This document shows, in pieces, positions 1 through 11,412 of a stretch of 64,000 nt of DNA. The position numbers and the translations under genes were made by a program. Origin of the DNA: Cristatella mucedo. Taxonomy: Eukaryota; Bryozoa; Phylactolaemata; Cristatellidae. The DNA lies in the NCBI GenBank assembly GCA_009760855.2, contig WPIO01000083.1, positions 452,501 to 516,500 on the forward strand, read 5' to 3'. The notes below the pieces were generated by a model that searched no databases, was not told the DNA's origin, and saw only the letters and a program-made list of their open reading frames with translations. Each line of letters begins with the position of its first letter. The first letter of the stretch is position 1.

Positions 1-205
1 CAGCTGCTTCCAGAAAAATGTTTGAGTTTATTTGCTTCAGCTGAGTTAATTTGCTTCAGCTGCATCAAGAAGAATGTTTGAGTTAATTTGCTTCAGCTGC
101 ATCAAGAAGAATGTTTGAGTTAATTTGCTTCAGCTGCATCCAGAAAAATGTTTGAGTTACTTTGCTTCAGCTGCTTCAAGACGAATGCTCGAGTTAATTT
201 CGATC
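1..205. repeat. 37-bp minisatellite
   Basis: A unit of 37 bases beginning CAGCTGCATCAAGAAGAATG and ending in TTTGCTT repeats from positions 1, 57, 94, 131 and 168. A shortened 19-base unit lies at 38-56. The array begins at the window edge, so its full length is unknown. Copies differ by a few substitutions (CATC/CTTC, AAGAAG/CAGAAA). Confidence 0.9.
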
Positions 206-467
206 AACCACCAGCATATGGAATGCGTGAGACGCCACATCGTTCACAACTTCAGAAAAGTATTTTGAGGCTTTAAAGCTAACTGAACTGCGTCAGAGCT
301 ATGAAATTGTCAATGACCCCAGTCAAGACAGTCAAGCTGTGGTGCACATGCTGCACTATGGAAGAACTGGCGTCGAAAACCTCATGTCGAATCTTGATGG
401 AGGCATGGCCGAGGTTAAGTGACAGAATGCTCAGCTGAAGCTTCTACGAGGGAAGGCGAATTGACAT

Positions 468-2100
468 AATAATATATAAATAACAATACACTTGATAAAT
501 CGCCCTCAGAGAACTCAATATCTTTCTAGGCACTTTAAATTTGCTGAAAGGAAAAACGATCGAATAGTGAGTGGTTTCAGGCTTGATAGAGAACGTGAAT
601 AACATGGTTAGGGGTGACGTGCAAAGGGTCACCATGCAAGTGTGGTAAGTGGCAGCATGCAATAATGTCATCACGGATTAGCAAATAATGGAAAAATAAT
701 GGGGACCCACTAAAATGATATTACTCACCATTCAATCGCGTTTCCCTTTCCAGCAAATGTAAATCGCATAGAAAGAGATTGAGTTCTCTGAGGGCGCATT
801 ATCAAGTGCTTTATTATTATTACTATTAAATTCTCCCAAAAATAAGTGCATTCTTAATTTCTTTTAAAATTTTTCAAGACAGGGTATTTCATGAAATCGG
901 GAATGAGTTCTAGGCTTTGGAAGCATACAAACTAAGGGCCCGATTTCGAAAGGATTTCAGATTCGTATGAGGTGTAAGTAAACAGTTAGATTCCGAAAAG
1001 CTGCTTGTACGATGCTGAGTCTTATGGGGGGAGTAGATCTGATTGGTAGACTGAAGCCAAAGAATAAAGGGGTCTAAAAGTGAGCAAAAAACCTTGACGT
1101 TGATCCATTGCTTGACTTGTAGCTAGTTCAGGTCGGAGAGATGTGGTGTGATGTGGCAACTACGAGGCTCATGACAGAAAAGCAGGGTTTGGCACCAGCT
1201 ATAAGGGCCTGATCGCACATGCTGGTAGACCAGCAAGCAGTGAGTTACAGAAGTCAAGACGGGATAGCACAAATGCATTGAGCAATTTAGACGTGGTATC
1301 CTTACCTAAACTAGCCCGAATTTAAGCAATGCTATGTAGCTGAAAGTAAGCAGACTCGGCTGTGGAACTGATGTGGTCGTTTAACGAGAGGTCACTTGAG
1401 AACATGACACCTAGATTTCGAGCTGATTCAACGAGAGATATGCTGGCAGAGCCAGATTTGAGCGTCAGCCTCTCTAATTTCTGAATCACACAGGGTTTGC
1501 CGATAGCTAGTAAGTTAGTTTTATCATCGTTTAACTATAGAAAATTGTCTTCTATTCATGTGCGCATTTCCTCAATACATGCAGCAAGCGAGTTGACAGA
1601 ATTCGACGTACTTGAGGGTATAGGAGGGATCAAAGCAAAGGTACAACCGAGTGTCATCCGCATAGAAGTGAAAGCCTAGATTGTGCTTGGCAATCACATC
1701 GGCAAAAGGAAGAGTATAAACCATGAAAAGAACCGGACCAAGCACAGAGCCTTGAGGTAACCCACATGTCAGAGGCTCCTTTGATGATCGTTGTCCATTC
1801 ACATCAACATGCACATATATGCAGTACTCGGGAGTCTGCCACTGAGATAGGATCTGAAGCATTGCATTTCAGTTCCAGTGTGATGCCCAGGCGAGATTAG
1901 AGGCTCTCAAGAAGGACTTGGTGATCGATAGTATCAAAAGCTGCCGAACGATCGAGCAAAGAAAGTATAGATACTCTATCCGTGTCTGCATTCCTAAGTC
2001 GGTCGTTGTACACCCGAAGCGATGCTGACTCTGTGGAGTGATTAGCTCTAAAGCCTGTGGCCAACGACACGTGAAATCGCTGTTGAGGAGGCGTCATATG
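468..2100 (-). mobile_element. L2-like non-LTR retrotransposon, 5'-truncated, with nested insertion
   Basis: Read on the minus strand, this runs from a reverse transcriptase (RT) domain (about 2097-1570) through the ORF2 C-terminus (about 1390-830) to the 3' tail (about 690-470). RT motifs are visible in broken frames: FDTIDHQVLLESL, GLPQGSVLGPVLFMVYTL and FHFYADDTRLYLCFD, with the catalytic YADD intact. Stop codons and frameshifts show it is dead. The copy is interrupted at about 717-831 by a tail fragment in the opposite orientation. The 5' part of ORF2 is missing. Assignment to the L2 clade rests on the RT motif style and on the tail. Confidence 0.85.
717..831 (+). mobile_element. Solo L2-like LINE 3' tail nested inside the minus-strand LINE
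   Basis: About 115 bases matching only the last part of the LINE family tail (TTACTCACCATTCAATCGCG, then the stem-loop AGAAAGAGATTGAGTTCTCT, then an ATT-rich end). It lies in plus orientation and interrupts the minus-strand copy. The host sequence reads CACTAAA before the insert and AAATTC after it, consistent with a short TAAA target duplication. This looks like an extreme 5' truncation. Confidence 0.8.
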
Positions 2101-2102
2101 GG

Positions 2103-2184
2103 CTAGGTTAAATGAGAAAAGGCGTTACACGGCCTATGTTAAACGAGAGAAGTGGTTACACGGCCCAGGTTAAACGAGAGAAGC
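2103..2184. repeat. 31-bp tandem repeat beside the LINE 5' breakpoint
   Basis: Two full 31-base units (2103-2133 and 2134-2164) and about 20 bases of a third. Each unit starts CTA(G/T)GTTAAA and ends GTTACACGGC. The array begins immediately next to the truncated RT end of the neighbouring LINE. Confidence 0.8.
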
Positions 2185-2689
2185 TTGACTTAAAGGAGCC
2201 ACTTAAGAAAGAAGATAGAAAACCTGCTATTGAGAGCCCTAACTATCAATACCGAACGAGCTAAATGCTGGCTGACGCTGCACAAGAAAGAAGTGTCGCA
2301 CGGAAACTGGTATAACCATGTGACTTTTGCAACTTTGAAAGACTATTAAGGTCTACAAAGGAGGGATGTAAGGCCAGCCAAAAGCAGAGCTACAGAGTCG
2401 TGGATTGCGGATTGGCGATCTCACATGACAAACGTGACGCATTTATGGTCTTTTAAAGTAATCTCATTGGCAGTAAAATAGTGAAAACAAATCGAACAGA
2501 CTTTATTTACATGGATTTATATTGAACGATTATTTATGCTTTCAAAATGGGCAGAGGCATATCAATCCTGGGATACATGGCCGGAATAGATTGTCTGGAG
2601 GCCACACCAATAGTGTTCTTGCGAAAATTAAGCCCTCCAGCCTCTACTGCATAACATCATCCTAAAGCCATGCGGAACACTAGGTAAGC

Positions 2690-2858
2690 CTTCTGTGGGC
2701 CTAGGTAGGTTTTTCACGACCTCGGGACCGAGGTCGTGGGTTCGAATCCTGCGTTGGGCGATCCTTTATCGTCAATGAAAGCGGTGGTGATAGCCGTCAA
2801 GGTTCTTCTGCGGCTATACAAAAACGAGGCTGTTAAATCAGCTAGCATTTATTATAAT
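2690..2858 (+). mobile_element. tRNA-derived SINE (family S)
   Basis: A tRNA-like head with a perfect polymerase III B box (GGTTCGAATCC, 2739-2749) is followed by a family-specific body (CGATCCTTTATCGTC, then GGTGATAGCCGTC, then GAGGCTGTTAAATCAGCTAG). The same body occurs in reverse at 24633-24800, 27483-27652 and 34722-34880. The 5' end is slightly degraded and no long A-tail is seen. Confidence 0.85.
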
Positions 2859-2957
2859 TTCACAATAAAAATTCGTCAACGCTGCAAAATTAATCATCAC
2901 AAAGTGTCTACATCTTTAATATAGGGCATACGTTTCTGTCTCAGAATGCTTGCTTAA

Positions 2958-3033
2958 ATGTAGACCTCTGGTGAGTAAAAGCGGTGTGCTGATGAACAGC
3001 AGCACACCGCTTTTACTCACCAGAGGTCTACAT
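2958..3033. repeat. Perfect 34-bp inverted repeat (hairpin)
   Basis: Bases 2958-2991 and 3000-3033 are exact reverse complements over 34 bases with an 8-base loop (ATGAACAG). The left arm starts ATGTAGACCTCTGGTGAG and ends GGTGTGCTG. No mismatch is present, which is unusual in otherwise decayed DNA. It could be a template-switch product, a young foldback element, or an RNA hairpin. No flanking feature explains it. Confidence 0.9.
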
Positions 3034-3127
3034 TCACCAGAGGATTCGTTTGCTGGCAGCTCTCAAGTAGGAGAAATTGTCACTTGCTACATTAAGTGGG
3101 TTTCGTTGACTTGTCCTTTATGTCTTT

Positions 3128-3345
3128 AAGCATTCTGACACCGTTGCACGCTGCCACTAACCACACTTGCATGCTGACCCTGTGCATGTCACCTAACCAT
3201 GTTATTCTTGTTATTTATTGAGCATGCTACCACTAGCCATTCGATCGTGCTTCCTTTGCAGCAATTGTTAAGTGCCCAGAAAGAGATTGAGTTCTTTGAT
3301 GGTGTTTTATGAAGTGCTTACTATTATTATTGTTATTATATTGCA
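3128..3345 (+). mobile_element. L2-like LINE 3' tail fragment
   Basis: This matches the family 3' untranslated region (TGCATGCTGACCCTGTGCAT, then TTTGCAGCAA, then AGAAAGAGATTGAGTTCTTT) and ends in TATTATTATTGTTATTAT. No coding part is kept. Confidence 0.85.
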
Positions 3346-5380
3346 TCTGCAGTCTCAGTACTCCATCCGTATTCCAGTTGTGAAGCTATAAATTGCAGCA
3401 TACATCGGCCTAGAACACTGCTAGGTAAGCTTTCTAAAGCAGAATGCTCGTCTTCATTGTGGTAGTTGGTGGTTCAATAAGCTATCGATGATAGCATCAT
3501 TCCTTTAATCATGTTTAAGTTTATATTCTTTGGTTATAATTTCTTTATTTTTTTATGACAACTATTTAATAATATTTATGTATAAATGTCGATAGGAATA
3601 CTATTTATGGCAATAATAGGAATAAATGAACGAATATATAGTTATATTGCAGAATGCCCACTTAATAAACAGGAAGAGCGCTAAGTAGACGGATTCTGCA
3701 TACATTAACTCTATGCCCACCTTGACTTACTGGTTGTCAACCAGTCACCATGCAGTCGCAGATGAGATCGTGCACTACTTTTGGTTGCTTACTCGTCGGC
3801 GTAGAGCTATCAGCATTGAGATTCTCTGTACGTTGTTAGCTTTGCTTAATGGGGCATTGTTGCTTACTATTTCTACGGACAACTAACCCATTTGCTGACA
3901 GTGCTTACATCATGCTTTGCATGTCCTCAGCATTAAATTCTCCGTTTGCGTAGTAAGTTCCATTCCTTCACCGATAGCCCCACCAGCACTTCCGAACTCA
4001 TTGGCTTTCTGAGGGCAAGATGTTGTCTGCATTATTTAACGTTGGCGGCGGAACTGGTCGTAGCTATCAGCTTAATATTGTTCTTGACTGGAGTGTTACC
4101 ATTCTTAAATTGCTTGGTGTTTGTAACTTTACCAAGTATTGTTTGGTGCAGCTTTAGCATTTGGCCATGCATACAGACATTCGACAAAATACTCTTTAGG
4201 ATACCAGTTGGCAATAATACCAGGTAAGGAACTGAGGGCATAGGTGCATTACTGTTTTATTCACACTACTGTCTATGTTTAAGTATAAACCATAAACTCG
4301 TAATGTCATTTTCAAGGCACTTTAAGACGAAGAAATTAACCATTTTGCAATTGCTTTTAAGGGTCGGAAATGTTTTCTCTTCTGATTGTGCCCTTTTTTA
4401 CGTAAGTGCATAAAAGGGGTTTCTTGAAAGAAATTAGGCTATTATAGAGCATTCATTCTTTGTGAATTGATGTAAAAATAATTCAAAGACGTTTTACAAA
4501 GACGTTGATGATGATTTAATATTTTTTATAATTTTAATGATTTTTTGACGCGTTAACTGTTCATGCATCTGCACAACTTCCAATAGTGCCGATAATGATA
4601 TGAATGGCAGCCAGCACCCAGAGCTAGTGACGGCCAGCTTATATTCCAATTTGTATGTCGCTTGGTTGCAAATTGGCCATTCGGTAGATTTGGACGTGAA
4701 AAAAGTGCAAGTTTCCAGAAAGCAGAAAAAATCACCAGCAGTAAGCTAACCTGGCTGGCAGGTCATTTCTCGATGTCGACGACCCGTAAAAATTGACATT
4801 CGGCGCCTAAACTGCTGATTTATCTTTCTGGAGGAGCTCATAATTTAAGCAGTCACGCAGTAGCAGACATGCACACGACAAACCATGCTTGATTGCTAAT
4901 GGTGAGAACCAGCTACTCATGAGCTCCCTCACCAGCTAAATAATCTGTACTTGTGCCTCTCTTCTGATAGAACTGCTCCTGGCCCTGGTTTCTTTTTTCC
5001 AACAGACACTTTCTTTTAGCCATGGCATTGTTAATGCTCAATTCGTCATAGTTTATCATGCAGTTAGACATTACATTTCCTATTGTAATGCTTAACCTCT
5101 TGAAGACTTACATACGATCGACGATCCCTTCATTTTTGTACATTTTTAATATATTTTATTCATTGTGTACTTCCTACGTCTTTCAATAGACATTCAGTCC
5201 TGATCTTCTGTACGCTTTGTCAAGCTTGGACTTAACAGACCTGGCTAGTTTAATTTCTGATACAATTATATATTATTATAACTATAATTAGTATAGGCGA
5301 TGGAATAAGCATTTCAGGTAAGTCTACTTCATTCAACATGTACTTCTTATGAGTTTTAATCGATGTGCGAACAGCGCCTA
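3346..5380. other. No gene recognised
   Basis: AT-rich DNA with short open frames only. The longest frame (3946-4227, plus strand) contains a hydrophobic stretch but no domain I recognise, and it has no splice or homology support. I see no RNA gene or repeat of known family here. Confidence 0.5.
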
Positions 5381-5381
5381 T

Positions 5382-5462
5382 TTGATAATAATAATAATAA
5401 AACATTTGTTATTGCGCCCTCAGAGAACTCAATTTCTTTCTTGGCACTTTACAGCACTACAG
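5382..5462 (-). mobile_element. L2-like LINE tail fragment
   Basis: On the plus strand this begins with the reversed (ATT)n end (AATAATAATAATAA), then CCCTCAGAGAACTCAATTTC and TGGCACTTTACAG. That is the reversed stem-loop tail of the L2-like family, about 80 bases only. Confidence 0.75.
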
Positions 5463-6339
5463 TTTCATCTGGCATAATTTGCATTATTATTTAGTTCCGC
5501 CAGATCTACAACCAGGTAAACGGATTCATGATTTGCGGCAGACAATTTTCTTAAACGTTCTGACTAGTCTTTCTATAATTAGGATCTGGATGTCAGAAAA
5601 GCAGAGTGGCCTAATCAAAATCGCTGGAAATCACCCAATACCAATCTGAATGTTGCCTTGCTAGGGGTGCACGCCACCGCTGTTATAGTAACTAGTATCA
5701 GATTATGGGTCGTGCCCATTGTAAAACTGTGCAACCTAGCAGGTTATTTACATTGCAATCATATACTATGCGTGGCCGCGAGTGGCAGCATACGCGGCAG
5801 CCTCCACGTGGTTCAGGCTCAGACTAAGATTCTAATGATCCTCCAGGTAATTTCTGCAAACGTATCACCCTTGGTAAAGCATCGACTGTTTATATTAGTA
5901 ACAATACATTTTCTCAATTTTTCAATTATCTGACAAAAAATTAGTTTCTCAATAAAAAAAAGCGATCGATTAACCTGCCATAACTAACTTTGGGCATGGC
6001 AGAAAATGCAAAAAAGCTGTAGATAAAGCAGCCTAGAAACCTATTAACTGTCTTCTCTCCCAATTTGAGCACTGGTACGTACACAAAAAGTAGCCAATTG
6101 ACTAGTGTTCATGTGGCTAGGGCCTGTACCCAGCTGCGTCACATCAACCGGCCTCCTTTGATGTGGCTTTGCTAGGCACCTTAACCGGCTTCCTTTGATG
6201 GGCTTTTTCTATGAAGTGAAAGGCGAGGCTAGGAGACCCGGAAATTAAAGGGAAACGCAACAAGCGTCCTGGGCTGAGCGGTCGCCTGCTGTTGCGCTGC
6301 GAGAGTCACGGGAGCGAACATTTACTGTAGCCATCTACG

Positions 6340-6795
6340 GTGCACACATTGTCGCTTAAATCGCACTACTTTTCGAAGGCTACATTCAAGTACGTCGTGC
6401 AACGATCGACTACTAAGACCATTGAGCTCGCCCGCTGACTTGAAGCTCCTCCGCTTAAAGACGGCAAAAGCTTTTGCTCTGCATGTCCTATGGACTGAAG
6501 AAATCACTTCATCCATAGTTCTTACGCAGCGACAACTACTCTCCTGCTGCCGACTATGGCTCATCCTTTCCAGCGGTCCTGAGCTGCTACTTCCATGCTA
6601 CTCAGTACCTCAACTGCTCTCCTGACTCTGCTATGCTTCTCACTTTCTCTTTGTTACGTGAGATGAAGTCTGTTGCCTACCAAATGCGTGCGCATGCCGC
6701 GTAGGCTGTAAGTGTGGTATAAAAAAATAACTCCTGCGTAACACCCGCATTGTCTCTGTGGAGTTACAGGCTGAAATAAACTAAATTACATTGTG
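6340..6795 (+). mobile_element. Second LINE family (family B), 3' end
   Basis: A degenerate RT C-terminus (AAAGCTTTTGCTCTGCATGT, then CTATGGACTG) runs into a 3' region beginning CTCCTGCTGCCGACTATGGC and ending GTGGAGTTACAGGCTGAAAT. The same 3' region occurs at 13965-14240 (plus) and 23885-24115 (minus). In the minus copy it directly follows LINE coding sequence, which shows it is a LINE 3' end rather than an independent repeat. Confidence 0.7.
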
Positions 6796-6986
6796 GCTGG
6801 TTATGAAATAATTCACGTAAAGCAGGACTATGAGCGGCGCGATGTTCTATAGTGGAAACTATCTCTCAGTTGACCAAATTTGTTTTACCAGACACTGGCT
6901 AGCATAATAAGCAGAAACTCGACTAGAGTTTCTTTTGATATTGGTCTGAGTGATTGCTAGCATCCTTACTCTGCTATACGAGGCCT

Positions 6987-7179
6987 CGCTGCCTGTAGAC
7001 TCGCTTCGCTGAGTCATAGTAGAAGTAGTCATGGTACCTGTACTACTTAAAGAGAGAAAGTCCGTCCTTCCCTACGTCACGATGCAAGATGGCGCTCTTC
7101 CGTCAAGCGGCAAGACGATGTAGCACGATCTTCCGCGACTTAGCTACCATGATTCAACGAAGCGAGTCCACAGGCAACG
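6987..7179. mobile_element. Foldback/MITE-like element with 31-bp inverted ends
   Basis: Bases 6987-7017 (starting CGCTGCCTGTAGACTCGCTT) and 7149-7179 (ending GCGAGTCCACAGGCAACG) are inverted repeats over 31 bases with about 3 mismatches. The 131-base middle has no coding potential. Similarity between the two sides continues weakly outward, and 7060-7130 also resembles the reverse complement of 7185-7260. No clear target duplication was found. Confidence 0.6.
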
Positions 7180-7379
7180 AACTGCTCGTGGTCACGGAAG
7201 ACGACGCTGTGCCATCTAGCCGCGTGACGGAAGGATGCCTTCTTGCCGTTTGACAGATGGACTTCCTCGCTTTAATTAGTAGATACTTGTCGTACTCGCT
7301 TGTCATAGAAATATTAATATTCAGCATATATATAAATATATATAATATATACAACATTTAGTAATATACAGACTTTTAT

Positions 7380-8100
7380 TTTCCCTCTTTCGGGCGTGAT
7401 CTTCTTGCTACTCTGTGCTGTTTGCTGCATTTGGCGCGAATTGTCCAACCTAGTATACTATCTAGATTGCCACGGTAGGTAATGAGCATTAAGACGAAGG
7501 TTTCTAGCTTTAAATATAAAGAAAAACTATAGAATATAACAAGCACTGCCACACTATTGAAATCTATTAATCAATTGTGGATGCTGGACCTGTTTACTAA
7601 GACGGCTACTAGAAATAGTCCGAGAGCGGCAGCTTACAGGTCTTTCCGCTTCCGGTTCACCCAGCTCGAACAACGTTTTTGACAGGTGCAGTAGTTTTCA
7701 AAAATTGATGACACAAAGAGCGTCGACCTCAAAGTCTGCGACAGCTAAGACCTTTTTCAAGTTTATCTGTTTTTTCTACCACAGTGAATTTTAAAATTAC
7801 GTATTTTTGGACATTACACACCTGCTGCGTAAGTGGGTTGCGTACGCAATAACGTTTTCTACAGCGTACGCAAAGCCTTGACGGCTCTCGGTGCGCATAC
7901 GGTAACCAATGTGCGCTGGCGCATTCTACCAACCTTCCGGTTGACATGCACTCCAACGCCTGAGATATTTGTCATTACAGCGCGGATGTTGCTATCGTGT
8001 CGTTCGAAATTGTTATCGTTTTCTATTGACGTTCAGAAGCGGTCCTGGAAACCACTACCTCGGACAGGGTTCGTAATTTGGGCAATGACCTCGGGAAGTT
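7380..8100. other. No gene recognised
   Basis: Unassigned DNA. The only structure is a small hairpin: TTGCGTACGC at 7838-7847 pairs perfectly with GCGTACGCAA at 7864-7873. Confidence 0.4.
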
Positions 8101-8107
8101 GGTGCGA

Positions 8108-8173
8108 AGTAAAAGAGGGACAGATCTTTAGTAAAAGAGGGACCGATCTTTAGTAAAAGAGGGACAGATCTTT
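8108..8173. repeat. 22-bp tandem repeat, three copies
   Basis: Three consecutive 22-base units starting AGTAAAAGAGGGAC(A/C)GAT occupy 8108-8129, 8130-8151 and 8152-8173. They differ at a single position (A/C). The flanking sequence AGATCTTT looks like a fragment of a further unit. Confidence 0.9.
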
Positions 8174-8274
8174 AGATCTTTCTCATACTTAAGGGACAAA
8201 TTTCTAGCGCTTCTTGCATTGTTCCATTCCGTTCGCCGAGGTCTCGTCCGATGCCTGCTGCTTGCGTATGCTAC

Positions 8275-8380
8275 CATCAAACATTTGGTAATGCTTTATA
8301 TGCATCATCTGTAAAGTGCCTAAAGAGAGATTCAGTTCTCAGAGAACGCTATTCAAATATAATTATATTATTATTATTAA
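8275..8380 (+). mobile_element. Variant LINE/SINE tail
   Basis: ACATTTGGTAATGCTTTATA is followed by GTAAAGTGCCTAAAGAGAGA and TTCAGTTCTCAGAGAACGCT, ending in ATTATTATTATTAAA. The tail stem-loop is that of the L2-like family, but the upstream ACATTTGGTAATGCTTT block is shared only with 59385-59480. It is therefore a distinct subfamily. Confidence 0.65.
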
Positions 8381-9008
8381 AATGTATGCCGCGAATTATT
8401 GTAACTCTAAATTCAATCAAACCCAGGGGTTGTTCTTAAAAATTGCCTGTGGGAATGCTTATTACATAAGCAATAAACCCCTACCGTACAGGCGACATGA
8501 TTCTTGACGACACTTGACTTTCAAGGCCAAGACCAAGACCACGCTGGAATCGACTTAACTGCCCTGGCCATTAGCAGCGAGGTTATCTCTAAAGGCTTCT
8601 CTTGCTTTTATACCCCAGCTCCAGGTCAATTAAAACCAGAGGAAGAGTACCTGATGGTGCTCGGTTCTCCTGAATTTTAAGCTGCTTGAAGTTGCTTTGA
8701 AGAATTTTTTCGATTCTCACGGAGGAAAGAACGCATGCACCAGTCCTCAGCTGCTCCTCAGCTGCCAATGGCTGCAGTCGTCTATCGCTCTCCACGTCAA
8801 GACCTGTATCTTCTCTGCATCAGATTCTTCCTCTGATCTCACTTGGATTCGGTATTCTAGAAATAATTCATTCTTTATACCAGGCTATTTTAGCATCCTA
8901 TTTGATAGCCCAACTGAAAACCATGTGCTAAGCTTCGCCCGTCGGCTTCGACGATTAACTTTTTCTTTCGTAGCTCATGCAAATTTTGCCCTAGTTCCCA
9001 TCAAAGGT

Positions 9009-9270
<262 letters not shown>

Positions 9271-9519
9271 TTGGATATTCTCCTGCGATTGCACGCTGTT
9301 AGCCAGCCTCAATCGTGACCAATTTTGTGTGCCCATCTGACCGTGCGTGCGGATCTTCGTCTCTCTGTGGTTCGTACCCCCAAGAATATAGAAATTTTCT
9401 ACGAATCGGGAAACCTACCCGGCCTTGATAGCGACGTTTTTCTTGAAAAATATTTCCATAGCATCGTTTGGGTTAATTCTCTATCTGCCCTCTCCTTTCT
9501 GGTGGAATGCTACAAGTAG

Positions 9520-10285
9520 ACGTTGATGAATGACCTGAACGAGTTAGCTCTTCTGACAGAAGTACAATGCATCTCTCGCCAAAATAGCCTATGGCTACTG
9601 CTGAAGTTAAACTAGCCAGGAATACTTAGCGAAAGCTAGGAATAGCCCATTTAGGACTGGCAATCCATTAAACAACATATACGTATTATTTTAGACCGTA
9701 CCAAGAAATTATAGGTATAGCAAATGTAATTTTTTTTAAATATAGTGGAATCAGAGATGTGCAATCAAAAAATGCCGATGTCGACCATCAACAATTTTCC
9801 TAACCGCACCAAAGTCATCAACATACCCTGCGATCCAAGCGGTGATTTGACAAGTTATTTTTTAGCTCCCTTATCAGCAAGTGAGACAAAGTCAGAGGCT
9901 CTAGCCCCTCCCCCAGGCTGAAATCCGCCCTGGAGTCTCTAATCTCTATTCCTTACTTTACCTCCAAGTCTACCTTCAATCCTATCCCTACTGCCCTAAT
10001 ATCGAAGTTTACCTCCCAGTCTTAGTCGACTACTGACTATCTATACCCCATACGTATTATACAAATGAATTACTTATACATGATACACTGGATATATAAC
10101 TTAATGATCTTTCCTTAGCCTCGGACTTTATCTCAGGATCTTTCAAAGAGGTGACGGTTGGACAGCCGATCAGAGTCAAAACAAGGCCAGGAGCACCTTT
10201 TACCTTCTGTCGCCTTACGTCAATGCCTCTCAGAGACACAAGTGGTACAAGTAGCATCGAACTCTTTGAACGTGTACACAACAAG
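9520..10285. other. No gene recognised
   Basis: Unassigned DNA between the CT tract and the LINE cluster. No conserved open frame, RNA gene or known repeat was seen. Confidence 0.4.
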
Positions 10286-10289
10286 AGCT

Positions 10290-11412
10290 GCAAAACCTAG
10301 CAATAATAATAATGATACACTAGGTAAAGCGCACTCAGAAAACTCAATCTCTTTCTAAGCGCTATACATTTGCTGCAAAAAAGCATGATTGAATGGTTAG
10401 TAGTAGTATGTTCAATAAACAACAACAATAACTTCGTTTGGGGTGACATGTACAGGGTCAGCATGCAAGTATGGTTAGTGGTAGCATGCACATTTTCACT
10501 ACCCAGAGGCAAATAAAGGACTAATCACGGTGACCCACTAAATTCTGTCATAAATAGGTGTGTTCTCAATTTCTTTTTAAATTTGGTCAAGTCAGGGGAT
10601 GTCGTGACAGAAGTCGGGAGTGAGTTCCAAGTTTTAGGAGATTGCGAACTAAAGGCACGGTCTCCAAAGGATTTGAGATTTGTACGAGGTATAGGTAAGC
10701 AGTAAGATTCCGAAAAGCTGGTGGCACGATGCTTAGCCCGGTAGGACAGTATATCTGCTAGATAGGCTGGAGCCAAAGAATGAACGGACCTGAAAGTGAG
10801 CAACAAAACCTTGAAGTTGATCCTTTGCTTGGCTGCTAGTCAGTGCAGGTCGGCGAGAAGTGGTGCGATGTGGCAACCAAACTGCCACGCTCACGACAGA
10901 CAAGCCTAGCTGTACAATTGTGCACCAGCTGTCTGCGCCTGATTACACAGGCCGGTAGACCGGCAAGCAGTGAGTTACAGAAGTACAGACGGGATGCCAC
11001 AAATGCACGAACCAACTTAAATTTCGTATCCCTTACCAAATAAGCCCGAATTTTACCAATGTTATGTAGCTGAAAGTAGGCAGACTTGATTGTGGAGCTA
11101 ACGTGTTCGTTTAACGAAAGGTCACTTTAGAACATGACATGCTGAATGTTGTGCAGACTCAACCTGAGATATGCTGGCAGAGCCAATTTTGAGCTTTAGC
11201 CTTTCGAATTTCTGAATCGCACTTTGTTTGCCCATGACTAGTAAGTTAGTTTTATCATCGCTTAGTTTTAGAAAATTGGCTGCCATCTATGTGCGGATGT
11301 CATCAATACATGCAACAAGTGAGTTGAGAGAATGTGAGGTGCTCGAAGGCTGGGAGGGATCAAAACAAAGGTACAACCGAGTGTCATCAGCATAGACGTG
11401 AAAGCCTAGATC
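10290..11412 (-). mobile_element. L2-like LINE, 5'-truncated, minus strand
   Basis: Read on the minus strand, this starts within RT (the start of the YADD region lies at about 11412-11350). It runs through the ORF2 C-terminus, with frames showing FRSVHSLAPAYLADILSYRA and FSSQSPKTWNSLPTSV, to the tail stem-loop and (ATT)n at about 10300. It is frameshifted. It abuts a plus-strand copy at 11413 head to head. Confidence 0.85.

Noticed and set aside
1-205. CRISPR-like array
   Set aside because: Units abut without unique spacers and the DNA is animal, so it is a minisatellite.
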